In this document: positions 22,405-33,959 of the stretch, piece after piece
How the letters are laid out: the number at the start of each line of letters is the position of its first letter
How positions within the stretch are numbered: the first letter of the stretch is position 1
Source: Trichuris trichiura
Taxonomy: Eukaryota > Nematoda > Enoplea > Trichinellida > Trichuridae
Reading direction: 5' to 3'
Assembly (NCBI GenBank): GCA_037903355.1
Contig: JBAJFE010000005.1
Span: forward strand, 1,240,001 to 1,304,000
DNA length: 64,000 bases
Program-made: the position numbers and the translations under genes
Notes under the pieces: generated by a model
Database searches by the model: none
The model's input: only the letters and a program-made list of their open reading frames with translations
What the model was told of the DNA's origin: nothing

Positions 22405-23745
22405 CTATAAGGCGGAGACCGAAGCGGAATTTTTGGACGACTTCGCTTGACCAACGCGATTTCTCGCTCGTATCATTCCCGTACAATGATTCTTATGCGC
22501 TTTTAACGAATTGCTTTGCGTGAATCTCTGCTGACACTGTTCGCACTGGTACGGCCTTTCACCGGTATGAACGCGAAGATGTCGCTTCAGCTTGTACGTA
22601 TCTGGACTTGCGTATTCGCATTGCGGACAACGGTAAGGCCTTTCGCCTGTGTGGGACCGTATGTGACGTCGCAGTTTGCTCAACTCCACCGACGCGTAAT
22701 TGCAAACAGTGCACTTATGCGGTTTCTCCATTGTATGCTTGTATCGTACATGTCTTATCAATTCGCCGGATGTCGTGAAAGCCAAGTCGCACAACTTGCA
22801 CTGATGAGGGCGAAGGCCCGTGTGAGTGTTCACGTGATTTTGCAACGAACTATTGGTCTTGAAGCAGCTTTCGCACATTGGACACTTGAAGGGTCGCTCC
22901 TGAGAATGGCTTTTCATATGGCGGACAACCAAATAACGCTTCGCATTGGCGTAGTCGCAAAACTCGCATTGAAATACGCCGGAATCGATGCTTCTCGCCG
23001 TACCTTTCCCAGTCGTCGGTTGGGAAACTGTAGCGCCGATAATAGTGTTTGCGCAACTGGCAGCAGCAATGGCTTCATTGGGTTGATTCAAGTTTGTAGT
23101 AGTAACAGGCATTACTGACACCCTTTCTTCTTCGTTTCCATTGATAAGAAAAATGAGCGCCGATCGATTGGCATTCTGTACTTCCTGCTGTTGAGGAATA
23201 TTCAAACCGCTAAGAAGAACTTCGTAGCTTCCATCCGGTAAAACATTGGGAACTAATGGCAAAAGGACAGTCGAGCCCGATTGGTAACCATTGGCGTCCG
23301 CATTATGGGCAATGGGAACCAGTATTTGTTGGCCCATTGTTGCTTGCTGCAGCATAGCTGAATTTATCACAGGAGCATTGCACGCTATTTGTAAGGTAAC
23401 TTCGTTATTGCCGTCTTCTTTTTTGTAAGCGGAAACCGGCTGCGCCATTGAAGTTGACGGACCGTCAACCGGCGATACCGCCGTAGTCGGTGGTGGTTTT
23501 GGTACAGTTTCTGCCGCTTCCCCTTTGACGCCAACATTTTCATGCTGAACATTTTCAAGGAAACCTTCCAACGGATTATAAGAGCTTTGCTCAAAGGATG
23601 CCGCCCCCTCTTCGGCGGGGTTTTCTGTTTTAACTGCTTTTTCTGGTAGCTGGCTATCCATGTTTACGAATTGGACGGAATAAGACGTCGAGGAAGTTTC
23701 AACGCCAGGCATGACGTAAGCGGAATCCAAAGCGCACGACTGCAT
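22405..23745 (-). CDS. CTCF-like zinc-finger protein with only six fingers
   Basis: A single-exon 446-residue protein from ATG 23745-23743 to TAG at 22405. Six tandem C2H2 fingers occupy about residues 253-421 and match CTCF fingers 1-6 in order and in finger-specific residues: finger 1 with RHMKSH, finger 2 with [11 protein letters not shown], finger 3 [14 protein letters not shown], finger 4 [16 protein letters not shown], finger 5 [16 protein letters not shown] and finger 6 [11 protein letters not shown]. Finger 6 ends HKNHC. After it come 26 residues and a stop; CTCF fingers 7-11 and the C-terminal region are absent. The N-terminal 250 residues are Gln/Asn/Ser-rich. CTCF binds DNA as an insulator and loop anchor; fingers 3-7 read its core motif, so binding here may differ. 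A longer frame upstream uses a non-ATG start and was not used. Confidence 0.9.
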   Translation of the reverse strand: MQSCALDSAYVMPGVETSSTSYSVQFVNMDSQLPEKAVKTENPAEEGAASFEQSSYNPLEGFLENVQHENVGVKGEAAETVPKPPPTTAVSPVDGPSTSMAQPVSAYKKEDGNNEVTLQIACNAPVINSAMLQQATMGQQILVPIAHNADANGYQSGSTVLLPLVPNVLPDGSYEVLLSGLNIPQQQEVQNANRSALIFLINGNEEERVSVMPVTTTNLNQPNEAIAAASCANTIIGATVSQPTTGKGTARSIDSGVFQCEFCDYANAKRYLVVRHMKSHSQERPFKCPMCESCFKTNSSLQNHVNTHTGLRPHQCKLCDLAFTTSGELIRHVRYKHTMEKPHKCTVCNYASVELSKLRRHIRSHTGERPYRCPQCEYASPDTYKLKRHLRVHTGERPYQCEQCQQRFTQSNSLKAHKNHCTGMIRARNRVGQAKSSKNSASVSAL

Positions 23746-23763
23746 CGCGTTGCAAATGTATGC

Positions 23764-23775
23764 CTGAAAACGTAA
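23764..23775 (-). promoter_or_regulatory. Probable trans-splice acceptor before the CTCF-like gene
   Basis: On the minus strand TTTACGTTTTCAG ends at 23764, 18 bases before the CTCF-like ATG and 73 bases after the MED29 stop. The spacing is typical of an internal operon junction in nematodes. Confidence 0.5.
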
Positions 23776-23837
23776 AAAAAAAGTGCAAAGCTTTTCGCCG
23801 GCCAAACAGCGTATTCTTACCGAGAAGAAAAGGCTTA

Positions 23838-24761
23838 TCAGTCCGATATACCGTCCAAAGTACTTAGTATCGAGTTGAAACTTTCGAATGTATTTTTCAC
23901 AAACAATACTTGACTTTGGATCAGCGAAATAAATTGCGTATGATTGACCGTACCCTTGGAAGCGGAGGCAACACTTTCGTCGGTCTTTTCCGTGGAGAAA
24001 CGTCCCAGCGGTCCCACCACTGTGACTGGCAAAAACTGGGAAAAATCGGAGTACGCTCGCTGACAGTCCAATATAAGCAACTTAAATAAAAGCGAGTAAA
24101 ATGGGGACAGCGAAACTCGATTCTTACCAGAGTGTGCTCAATTTGATCGCAGCCACAATAAAATAAATCTAACGACTTCACGAGTTCTGCTCTGGCAGCG
24201 CTAATTTCCCTTAACGAACAATTTGTAATTGAACTTGAGCATATGTCATACTGTATTAACGTTTACAACATTAGCAAAAACGTTGGCACAAATGGCCGTT
24301 ACGCGAACGAGAGTTCGTGTAAAAGCATTGCCTAACTTTTTAAACCGTTTTTTAAAGAAAAGCAACCACAACTATCTAGCAAGAGAAAGAATAAGTACAG
24401 ACTTAACCTGTTGGAAATGAAACGCTGAGGCTGTTCAACCGTAAGAAAAGAAATAGAATGGGAAAATGTTGATAAAATTACAAGAGTTAGGAGCGTTTTT
24501 ACTTTGGGATTATAAGAGTGCCACTTACGCGGTCGTTTCGTCGGTCTCGGTGCAGCCGTGCTTGATTAAGTCACCAGCGGTGCGCATGATGACCTGAAAA
24601 AGTGAGCGCACGTGGGAACGGCGCTGAAGAAGGGGACTTACCGCAAACACATGTTTCAATTCCAAAACTTGAGTCTTCAGCTTGTTCAAAGGAAGTAGGT
24701 AAGCTTGATCAACAGGCACACCACCAATAATTGCGCTACTTGGACCTTGATTCGAAGCCAT
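23838..24761 (-). CDS. mdt-29: Mediator complex subunit 29 (MED29/Intersex)
   Basis: Four minus-strand exons (24761-24642, 24593-24529, 24200-24128, 24080-23838) close in frame into 166 residues, the usual size for MED29 apart from its variable N-terminus. Matching blocks are the N-terminal helix [16 protein letters not shown], the central [15 protein letters not shown] followed by [14 protein letters not shown], and the C-terminal helix [20 protein letters not shown], which parallels the YPQYLAVIKAQISCAKDIH block of human MED29. The protein belongs to the Mediator tail/upper middle, linking activators to RNA polymerase II in the nucleus. Introns are 48-47 bp apart from the second (328 bp). 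The stop lies 92 bp from the start of the CTCF-like gene on the same strand, suggesting one operon. Confidence 0.85.
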
Positions 24762-25640
24762 TCAATTTCATTTTAGCCGCCCAATGCTAAAAGTAGAAAG
24801 GCAAACACGATGAACAAAAGCCAAAACGCGCGTGCGGCGCAGCGAAGCGAAGCAGCAAAACAAACTCGAAGCGGCGCAACTAAACGCAAGCGGGCAATAC
24901 CGCCAACAACGATTAAGCGGTAAGAAAAAAACAAGAAACGCTTAAACGCAAACCACTGTTTGAACAAGATTCGTTTACCGAAACAAGGCTTCGCTTCTGT
25001 TCTGTTCAACGATTACTGTAAGCAAAAAATGATTTTCACGTTACAATCAAGACTTGGCTTTCGCACACGCTCATAAGTTTAAGAATAATGAAAAGCAGAT
25101 AGGTTTTAACTTGTTAGTTTGTTGGCATGATGTCTTGTCAAAATTGAACGTTTTTATCGTTCTGTAAAACGCACTGAATTGATTCGTTATGCGTCGTGAT
25201 CACATGCTGCAAACAAGCAAGTAGCTTTAACAAGCCGTGAAGTTGTTTCTTTTTTCATGCTTTTTAATGCTTAAGGGTATAAATAGGTCCGGAAAGATGG
25301 AGGCTGTTGGCCATGGTTCAACAACCCTAGGGACTGGTCGGCATCCAGCTAGCTTCATTTCCTTTTTCTCAAATGATGGAAGAGCTATTTTGCAAACATT
25401 GCACAGCTTCCAAAACATCTAATGAAGTTGTACTCTTAAAATAATTCCTCTTATAAAAGATGAGTTGTCAACTTGTAACTTAATGTGGTTAAGCTTTATT
25501 CTTTAATCAACGTGATTCGATCGCAAACTTAATGTTAACTGTAAATCATTTTTCATATAAACGCAGAAAACTGAAAACGTCAAAACAAGGTGAGGTTGAA
25601 AGATGTTATGTTTATTTTCACACCTTGCAAACGTTTCAAA
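24762..25640. other. Intergenic stretch between COA4 and MED29
   Basis: About 880 bp. A minus-strand frame at 24773-25009 is hydrophobic but starts with a non-ATG codon and resembles nothing known; the rest shows no gene. Confidence 0.4.
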
Positions 25641-25906
25641 TTACGAATGCTTTTTGGCAACACGTTCAGGATATCGCCGTTCCATACATTGTTTGAATTG
25701 GTCTAATATCTCTTTGCATTTCCGCCAGTCTCGCGTCTCCGAATAGCATTCCTAAATAAATGATTTTCAGGATTATTACCTTGAAAAAACAGATTTCGGC
25801 CTACCTGTACTGCGTAATGCAGTTTTGCACAACCGGTTTCTTCTATCAGCTTTTCCGTTAAGTCCATTTCATCATCATCGTTTGTTGGTACTTTCGGTTG
25901 GTGCAT
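25641..25906 (-). CDS. coa-4: Cytochrome c oxidase assembly factor 4 (COA4/CHCHD8)
   Basis: Two minus-strand exons (25906-25805 and 25751-25641) give 70 residues. The CHCH domain has exact twin CX9C motifs: C-AKLHYAVQE-C and C-KEILDQFKQ-C, separated by a helix with YSETRDWRKC, where human COA4 has a DWRQC turn. An acidic N-terminus (DDDEMD) precedes DLTEKLIEETGC, as in the family. COA4 is an intermembrane-space protein imported by the MIA40 disulfide relay and needed for complex IV assembly. It ends ERVAKKHS, a little shorter than the human protein. The start codon lies one base after an ATTTTAAG acceptor-like site. Confidence 0.88.
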
Positions 25907-28683
25907 TCTTAAAATTTTGAGCTCCCAATGCTTCGAGAAAGCGATTCAGCAGACGTAAAATTCGTTTCAAGCCGCAACTGGTTACTAAACTAAGCCTAAG
26001 TCTAACGCGGGTATTGCCGAAGTAAACGTTAACGACTTGCAAGTTAGGCTATGCATACTGTCGTGTATTCGAAATTCTCATAATTTCCATCTAAACAAGA
26101 ATAATTTTGACTTTCGTATGCCTAAATTAAGCGCTGATTTTATTCTTGCTGTGTAAGGTACTCAGGATGCTTTGCCACGACATTACATCATTCCAGTAAT
26201 GGTTTAGCAAGGAACGAAATAAAAGAAAACGCGTAGAGCTGTTAGTTCTTTCTTTTCTAAATTTTGTTGTGTTCTGTTGCTTAATGATTCAATCGGTGTT
26301 GTTATATTTTGCTATAACACGCTTGAGCTAGTCACAGGCTCCAAATGTAACTTTACAGACTGATTGTGAAAAGCAGGTAATAGGAAGGCACAATCTTGGT
26401 TTCGATATAAGGAACTACTCTGCAGTAGCTTCAGACATACCGGCAATCAGCCATTGATTAGTTAACCATTGTTCTCAGCGTATGGAGCGAGTAATCGCTC
26501 AATATAACCAATATAATGTGCCCTATCTTCATTAGACTGCTTTTTGCAGAACAGCATTCGGGTAGCCTTAACATTACAACTTAATCTCTGTAATCTTTAG
26601 CCTTATTCAATATGATGCCGTTTCTGGCCTCTTGTGGTTTAATTCACTCCTCACTGTCCTTACTTTTCATTTAAATGCGACCTACCGTAACAATTAATAT
26701 TTAATAAAAAAGCTAGCCTTAAATAAGCCTAATTCGGTGTTATGAAAAAGCACTTTTGCCTATTTTTGCTAAATTTGTGATATCTGACCATAGTTTGCTT
26801 AAAGTTTTATCGATGAATGTTCTTTAAAAGTAGCAAATAAAAATAAATTATTCAATACATTTTTAGTTCAAATTTGTGACTTCACAGCTGACATACTCCG
26901 GCGAAAATTTAGCATTGACGTTTGCACTGAAATGCGTTTTAACGAGTGACATTTAGGATCTGCAGGTTTTTGGTTACCGTAAAACGCGGCGGATGGCCGT
27001 TTCCGAATTTGGCAGCCATTTGCGCATTTTATCGCAGATAGAGCATAGGGTATCCGAGGTAAGGATAGGCGTTTGTGCGTTCTGTTTCTAAAATTTTTTT
27101 TGAAATTAAACGCCTGCCGTTTGTTAGGAGTAATCAAATTTCCAAGCCAGTTCCATCTGCTCTCCGTCACATTAGTACTTGGGATAACTCGCTTTGGTTG
27201 CTTATACAAAAACCTGCTGTACTTGCGTTTCACATTTTTTTCAAATTTGAAAAACAGGTGTAAACCTGCTCTTTAAAGCATTAATAGGTTTCGATGAACA
27301 ATTTGCCTTGTTGAAATAACAACAGGCATTTATCGATGCTCAAGGCACGGATAGGGAACCAGTAAACAGTTAGTCGATTATATTCAAATCTTTGAACATC
27401 TGGAGTAAGCGAACTAATTGTGTAAAGCTTCTTTGTTATTTGTTTGCTCAGACTTTTACGCAAATTCAAATCACTCCGCCATAAAGCGACTTTTAGCTTA
27501 ATTTGTTTCATTAATAACTATTAGCTATTTTGCGTGGTTATTCGATAGGAAAAATTTATTCCAGCTATGCTGGCGGTACAGAGCTTTAAAAAAAATTATT
27601 AGGCTATTCTTGACGTCATTATTTCAGGCAAACCTTTTCGCTCTTTTTGGCTTTTTGTTAATGTCGTCATTGTTAAACGCAAAATACTATCTGCATTCTT
27701 AATCAGCAAGCACAGCACAGTTGAAGACTTTTCTTCAACAGTAATTGCACTGACGTGAGATTATCAGTGCTGATACGGAAACTGCCCATGCAATTATCCG
27801 TTTTTCTTGCTGCCACCTTTTATTGAATTAATTTTTCCCGTTTGAATACTTTTGCGCTACACTTTCCAAAGAATGTTTCAACGAGAAAAGCGCGTATGTT
27901 CGCCCTTCGATGAAACGCAACATGACCTTTTTCGAAAACGTATTAACAATTTCTTAGTCACGACGCTGACTATTGCTTCCAACTTATTAACGTTCAATAC
28001 TTTGTCGCCCGCAAAGGTATGCGTTGTAGTTTTGTTTGCTTTGCATTGAAAGGACGCAACAGATTCTGTTACCATTCCGCCTTTGCTTAGCGTTACGGCT
28101 AACGTGCGTGAAATATGTATGTATTCCTATTTTCTGCGTATATCTCATAAGTCCAACTAATGTAATGATATTCAATATGGAAAACTGCTGTATGTCCCCT
28201 TGTTGCTTTTCGACATTTCATGGGAATGAATGCCATCAAAGCCCACTATATAAATCCGGGACATCGACTTAAGTTGCTTTAACAATGCGAAGTATTTGTA
28301 TATTGCGTTGATCCATCTGGCAAGCCTTTCCCGCAATTTTTTTCTCGACATCCGCTGTAAAACCGTTATGCAAATAAATTTTGGGCCCAATTTCGTTGTA
28401 AGCTAAATAGTCATCAGTTATTTGTATTACGGTGATGCAGTTTGATTTGCAGGGTCGGCTATTGTTCTAGAACTGACTTGTTCTGGCGAAATATTTACTT
28501 GTTCTGTATGCGCGTACTACCAGCCATGATTGTCTCTGATGTTTGCGTTCGACAGGTGCAGCAGCGAGAGCGTTGTATTACCTCCAGCAGAAGGGTGGTC
28601 AAAATGAGCTTTGACCATACGTATGGTCAGTGCAACGCGTTGCGAATTGGCCGTACGCATAAAGAATTTTCTGAACGAAAGCA
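25907..28683. other. Gene-poor AT-rich stretch
   Basis: About 2.8 kb with no recognisable gene. The longest frame is 26868-27233 (-, 121 codons), very basic and with no domain; I regard it as unsupported. The right end (28,442-28,683) is the leader region of the RUN-PDZ-PTB gene and contains a perfect 16-bp palindrome at 28613-28628. Confidence 0.4.
28613..28628. promoter_or_regulatory. Perfect 16-bp palindrome
   Basis: GACCATACGTATGGTC is fully self-complementary and sits about 56 bp upstream of the RUN-PDZ-PTB start codon. It could be a dimeric factor site or a small hairpin in the leader; chance is possible. Confidence 0.35.
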
Positions 28684-31600
28684 ATGTCAGTTAGTCACCC
28701 ATCGCTGAACCAACTTAAGGGTAAGCAGACTGACTGGATGTTAATGAGGTTTTTTTTGTTATTTTGTCATTACAGCAATAGTACGTTCGTTGTACAGCGA
28801 GCAAGAAGATATTACCGACTGCAGCGAGACGTTGCTGAAGTTATGCGTTTGCCTTGAAAGCATTTTTTTCTTCGGCACTTACGGTGCGTTGCTTGTTTAC
28901 CGACTTTGTTTTTTTAAGCGAAATAGCTTGATTTTAGAGCAGCCGGAACGGACGGCAGATTTACTGTGGGAAAGCATTTGCTGTTTGCCACTATACTATG
29001 AAAAAACTGAGTATGAAATCATTGCCAAGTGGCTGACGACAATTTCAATACGCTATTTCCAGATTTCCGGCATCCGTAGAAGGTTGCGTTAAGTTTGTAC
29101 TCGACTGCAAAGACGTGCAAACTCATCGAGGCCGTTTGAGGTTGCTGATTCGTTGCGCTTTACAGCGTCGTATATTGCATATTATTGTTGAGCTGTTGGT
29201 TCGTCGTAGCGAAATTCTAAAAGTCTCTCTGCTCGTTGTTTACCCTTCGTCCATTTTAACTCTTTTTTTTTCAGAATATCTACGACAGCGCATCCGTCTT
29301 GGGTGATCAAATATTGTCCGAAATGTTGATTGCTTCGCTTGCTGTACTAAACCACTGCAACTTCAAGCTCACACTTAAAGTAAGGTAAAGCATCTGTTAC
29401 TCCAACGAATAAAAGTTGCATTTTGAGAATTCCGCTTTTCTGGACCAACAGTGGAATCTTCCATTGTACAAAATGTACGAGCTGGTACCGTGCGAAAGGA
29501 TTGGCTTACACGTACGGTAGGGAGTAGCATCATCATATCTTTGTCCATGCAGTCCTTTTGTTGCAGCTTTTCCAAAGGATACGTAATAGTAATGAAGGTC
29601 GAGCCGGGTTCAGTGGCTGATGAAGATGTAAGTACCGAAAACGTTTCCACATTATTCAGCTTTGCGGCGAAATATAAAATTTCCATAAGCGGGAATTTTG
29701 ATTTTCATATTTGGGCACATTTGGCTCGAGAAAACTTCGAAGTTTTCGGGATTCAACGGATCCCATTTAAAGTGTTTTCACAGCAGTCGTAAGTGTGGGA
29801 CTTCTGTTCAATCAGTGATGGTTTAAGCCATTAGCTATTTGGCCATGTGTTGGTGTTGGAAGGTACGTAATAAAAAAAGGAATAATAAATGAAAAAATAT
29901 GAATAAAGCTAAAAATCTTTTGGTTTAGCAATGTAACAATATTGAATAGGATAACTGGTAAAATAAAAAACGAAACAAAATAAAGTAGATTGAAGGGGGA
30001 ATTTTCCTTCTCGTCGTTTGATATGTAAGAGTTATGCAAATTAATCTTGGTTCCAAGTCCGTTTTATGGTCGTAATCCATTAGCATAATGGTGGCCCAAT
30101 TAGATTCGCAAGTTTCTTTATCGTCATCCTTATTTACTCATTCGACATCTCTGTACTACCATACGTGATTGTACTTACAATATCCAATATTCGACTCTGT
30201 AGGACGCGGCGAGTCAGAAACCACAAATAGTGTACCGAAACTGTGGGCAGCTAATTGCGTTGTTTTTTTCCATATCGTATTACGTAATTTATTTCATTTT
30301 ACATCTCTTATCTTTACATTCTTATGCCTAAATACTTTTACCTCTGTTTAGGTTCCGTGAAATATCACTTATGCAGTTGCGTTTCGTTTTATTCCGTTTT
30401 AATACCCAACACGAACGCAGCCGAGCAGTTGCGCTTAAAACAGTTAATCATGTTTGGGCTATTACCGATTACCAAAAAATTTCGCATTTACGGCTTTAAT
30501 GAGAAAGCTGAGAACGAGTCAAGCCGAATCCCGAATCTCTTCTCACAGGTACAAATGGTTCAAACGTGCGTGAATACTTGGTGTTTAATTAAGCTTCCCT
30601 TTATGCACCAATAGCTTTTTCGACATAACAGCTATGCGTATATTCCGTTTCGTTCATAGTGGTATAGTTTTAGCTGCGAATCGAACCTGGCGATTTCATT
30701 GACGAGTTGTTTGGAAATAAGACTTTCAACATGGCTAAGACTACCTTCTTCCAACTGCTGACGGACTACAAGCGTCAGCCAGTGTATATAGGGGTAATGA
30801 AGGTGAGTTGAGTTTGTTTCGAAAAATCGACCGCATAATTTTTACATAATATTAATAATTTTGTTAATGTTGTTCTAATAGCGTTATATTCGTTTAGTTG
30901 GACTAGTAGTACATTAATTGCTTTGCGTAACCGGTGTTGGAAAGCTTTTTATTTATCTTTTACTCACATACTTAACATTGTGCAAATGTTAAGTGCCTTG
31001 ACAACGATGACAAGCTTTACGCTCCAATGAAACCAATTTTGTCTTCGCTGAAATTGAGCAAAGATATGCTTCTTCAAAGACGATTGGAAAGATTGGAAGA
31101 GATTGCCGCGGAGGAAGCAGCTTTGCCAGTTGGCGGGGAGTGTACAAACATGGATAGTTGTTGCGGTAGAATTTCGGCCATTTACCGAGGCTCAACGCGC
31201 GTAGAAGATTCCGCATCCGAGGACCAATTAGGTTCAGGAATATTGCGCATTCTGCTGAGCCCAATGCAGTCCAGACGAGTTATTATTTCATTACTGCCCA
31301 CCAAAGTTATCGTCCGCACCGTTGACACGGGCGAGGTCGGACTTTCCAAGCTTTTTAAAATAGTAATTATAAAGCGCCCTTTTTGCAGACACTGTTCGAG
31401 CATGGTTTCCCACAAATTGCGTGTTGCGGACGCAGAGCAGATAGCCGACAAAATTTTGCCTTCGTTGTACGGTAATTGTTTCCCTGTGAATCCCTTAGCG
31501 GTACGGTAATTGTGTTAATGATTTTGAAATCTTTTTTTTCTTTGCTATTTCAGCTAAATAGAGGCGATAAAAAGGTGAACAGATTATTGAGCAGTATATT

Positions 31601-31797
31601 TTCGCTTTTAAAAACATGCAATCCGATTGATGCGACTTGCTCATATTTATTTCCGCTATTTTACGTTAAGGAGCAACGACGACTGCGCTGATTCTACGTT
31701 CACCTGTCATGTATTCGGAGCGAAAGACGAGCAAGAAACCAGTTTCATCTTGAAATTGTTTGGCCGTGGTTTTCATCGTACTCTCTGGCTTGCCTAA
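28684..31797 (+). CDS. RUN-PDZ-PTB domain protein
   Basis: Ten exons close in frame into 461 residues: 28684-28720, 28776-29028, 29063-29222, 29275-29379, 29428-29516, 29567-29627, 30674-30802, 30994-31335, 31389-31471 and 31671-31797. Residues about 7-185 read as a RUN domain (LNQLKAIVRSLY, LKLCVCLESIF, THRGRLRLLIRCALQRR, ASVLGDQILSEMLIASLAVL). About 195-275 form a PDZ domain (YELVPCERIGLHVR, VIVMKVEPGSVADED, IEPGDFIDELFGN, PVYIGVMK). A charged helix (LLQRRLERLEEIAAEEAA) leads to a C-terminal PTB-like domain (YRGSTRVED, FEHGFPQIACC, NFAFVV, STFTCHVFGAKDE). Such domains link small GTPases, C-terminal peptides and NPxY-type motifs, so a membrane-trafficking scaffold is inferred. The ATG follows an in-frame TGA. 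The 34-bp intron at 29029-29062 is doubtful; a donor at 28966 would also keep phase and shorten the RUN domain. Confidence 0.78.
29628..30673 (+). other. Long intron of the RUN-PDZ-PTB gene
   Basis: 1,046 bp between the two halves of the PDZ domain; joining in phase 0 gives SVADED|LRIEPGDF, the expected PDZ run. No further gene was recognised inside. Confidence 0.6.
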
Positions 31798-33640
31798 CTC
31801 AACTTGAACGGCTTACCTGAAATGCAGTTGCTTTTTGTATTTTCATTTATTATTTTAGTAAAATGACGAATAGATAAGTGCTTTTCGGAAAGCCAGTTGC
31901 AGCTTTTGCTTGCTGTAATGAAGTGATGGTAAAGTTCCTATTTAGCTCAATAATTAAGTGGGTGCGCTTCCCATCAAGACAAAAGCAGCAACGAATAACT
32001 CAGTCACTCCCCATTTTGCTGAGTATCAACCTTTATGGGACAGAAATCTCGAATGAAGTTCGTCTCAAACGTTTGTCTATCTGTTAACACTGCTCCGAAT
32101 ATTAAGCAATGGAAATGAATTATTTGACGCAAAATGTGACGAGAAAAACGCCTAGGTACTAGTTGTTAAATCTAATTCTTGTTTCTTCAAAGTTCGTGAA
32201 AGAGATTTTCAGGTAACGCTTTCACTAAACCTGCGCATCATATATTAGCGATTGCATACGGTATTATAGCGGGCTAAATAAGTCATACTTTTACGAGTCT
32301 CCAAGGCGCGTTGGACGGTTAGTTTGTAGTTTTTTGTCTTGCTGTGCTTCTATTATTTTTTCTAGCAATTGCAAAAGTTAATCCAGCGAAGTCTGTCAAT
32401 TTTTCTGACGTTTAGTGCGGCGCTTTCTAGCTTGCTTCTTAGGTCCGCTGGTTAAGGTCGTTGATGTCGAGTGACTTTTCTAGCTTTATTTCTTGCGTTT
32501 TCGCGAAATGAAGTCATGTGAAAGGATAAGTTCGACTTTTTTTTAGCGCGTTGTCTTCTCCGTTGTATTTCCATAGCCAGCAACAGTAACGCTAGCATCG
32601 GCGCTCGCATCCTGTCGGAGCGCGTAGGAGTCAGTAAATAATAAATACATGGCGTTATTGCTTTTTCAGAATGTCAAAAATGAGGAGCGAAATCCAGAAA
32701 GAAGGATACCAAATTAGGGAAGGATGGCTTGCTGCCGTTCTCGGTTGTACGAAAAGAAGAAGTCAAGTGAAGCACGAGAGAAGTGCTCCAATCAAGGGTA
32801 TGCTTTTGTAACCTTTTCATTTTGTTGGTTTATATTAAGAAAGGTTATTTCTTTAACGATGCATCTTCCCATAGTTCCGTTGCGCAAAAAGCACTAGACC
32901 TTAAAACGTAGTAATTCTGCTCGGCTGGCTAAATCCATTTTGACTATCTTTCAAATTTTGCAGCGTAAGAAGGCATGGAGTAGGTATTGCGTTTGCTTGA
33001 GCGACTAATTCCAAAAATATTTCGTCTCATTTGGCATATTCTTTAATTTAGTTGCGCACTGTTTTTACGTTCCTTCGAAGTGTTAGCTGCCCGTAGTTTC
33101 GGAGCGAAATCGATTAAAGCAGTTTAATTTTCGGTCCGTCAGTAAATTCAAAGAAATATCGAAGTTTCATTCGATCATTCTTCTCTCAGCGGGATCATCG
33201 TACAGTCGCGCTATGAAAGTAATTCATTAGCAGATTCAAGCTGCTCAAACATTAAGCCTTAATTACTCTTATTTGGATCGCAGTCTAGGAGGTGTAGGTA
33301 GAATAGTTTTTTTCAATCGCATATTGAGCCTGCGCATATTTATCTCCTCCTGTAAGTAGCGATGGCGCTTGACTTGCATGAAAAGGCAGCATTTTCCAAC
33401 TGCGTATCGCATTGAAACTACTCGCTTCAATGTAGGCCAAGTAAGTTGCTTTTCGGTTGAATTGCTGACGTTCTAATTACAGTAACTAAAAAAAGATAAA
33501 GTGAAATCAAGTTCAAAGTTTAAAAATTTAAAAATGCATTGCGCCAACCGCGTTGGCGGGTTGAATTTGACTCGATTGCTCGATATCATCTTCGGCGATT
33601 CATTTGTATCAATCCGAGAAAATCGAGGTTTAAAATGTTG
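31798..33640. other. Intergenic stretch, nothing recognised
   Basis: About 1.8 kb downstream of the RUN-PDZ-PTB gene. Only short frames without domains are present. A 17-base hairpin-capable sequence (CGCCAAC-CGC-GTTGGCG) lies at 33542-33558. Confidence 0.35.
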
Positions 33641-33643
33641 CAG

Positions 33644-33862
33644 GCTGGAAAGGAAAACGTCATTTGAAGAGGCGCGCGTTTCAACATCAATTGGCGATGC
33701 TTGAAGTTAGGGTGAGCAGCAATTGGTTGTCCAACTTTTGAATATGAATAACCGAATGCAAAATGGCTTCTCTTAGGTTGATAACCATTACGTTGGGCAG
33801 CGAAGTGGCGGAATGGACCGCGCAGAAGAGTGGACGTACGAAGAACATGCCGACTGGTTGCA
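33644..33862 (+). CDS. Possible pair of internal exons of an unknown gene
   Basis: 33644-33711 (WKGKRHLKRRAFQHQLAML) follows a TTGCAG acceptor and ends at a GTGAGC donor; 33777-33862 (VDNHYVGQRSGGMDRAEEW) follows CTCTTAG and ends at GTAAGT. The phases agree and the joined text looks protein-like. Neither the start nor the end could be traced: the best upstream frame hits a TAA before any acceptor or ATG. The family is unknown. It may be a real small gene or a decayed one. Confidence 0.3.
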
Positions 33863-33959
33863 GTAAGTCGCTTGACTCTTCCGGCACGCGACAGATTTTT
33901 AAAAAATCAATGACCGACCAGCTTAATCGGTTACGCAACTTTTTTCCATCCTCCTAATG

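Noticed and set aside
22516..23118. 200-codon plus-strand frame
   Set aside because: Antisense shadow of the zinc-finger exon; its regular Cys/Ala/Leu pattern mirrors the finger repeats.
33501..33704. 67-codon ATG frame as the start of the 33.6-kb candidate gene
   Set aside because: Its frame does not agree with the following exons; splicing it in phase leads to an early stop.
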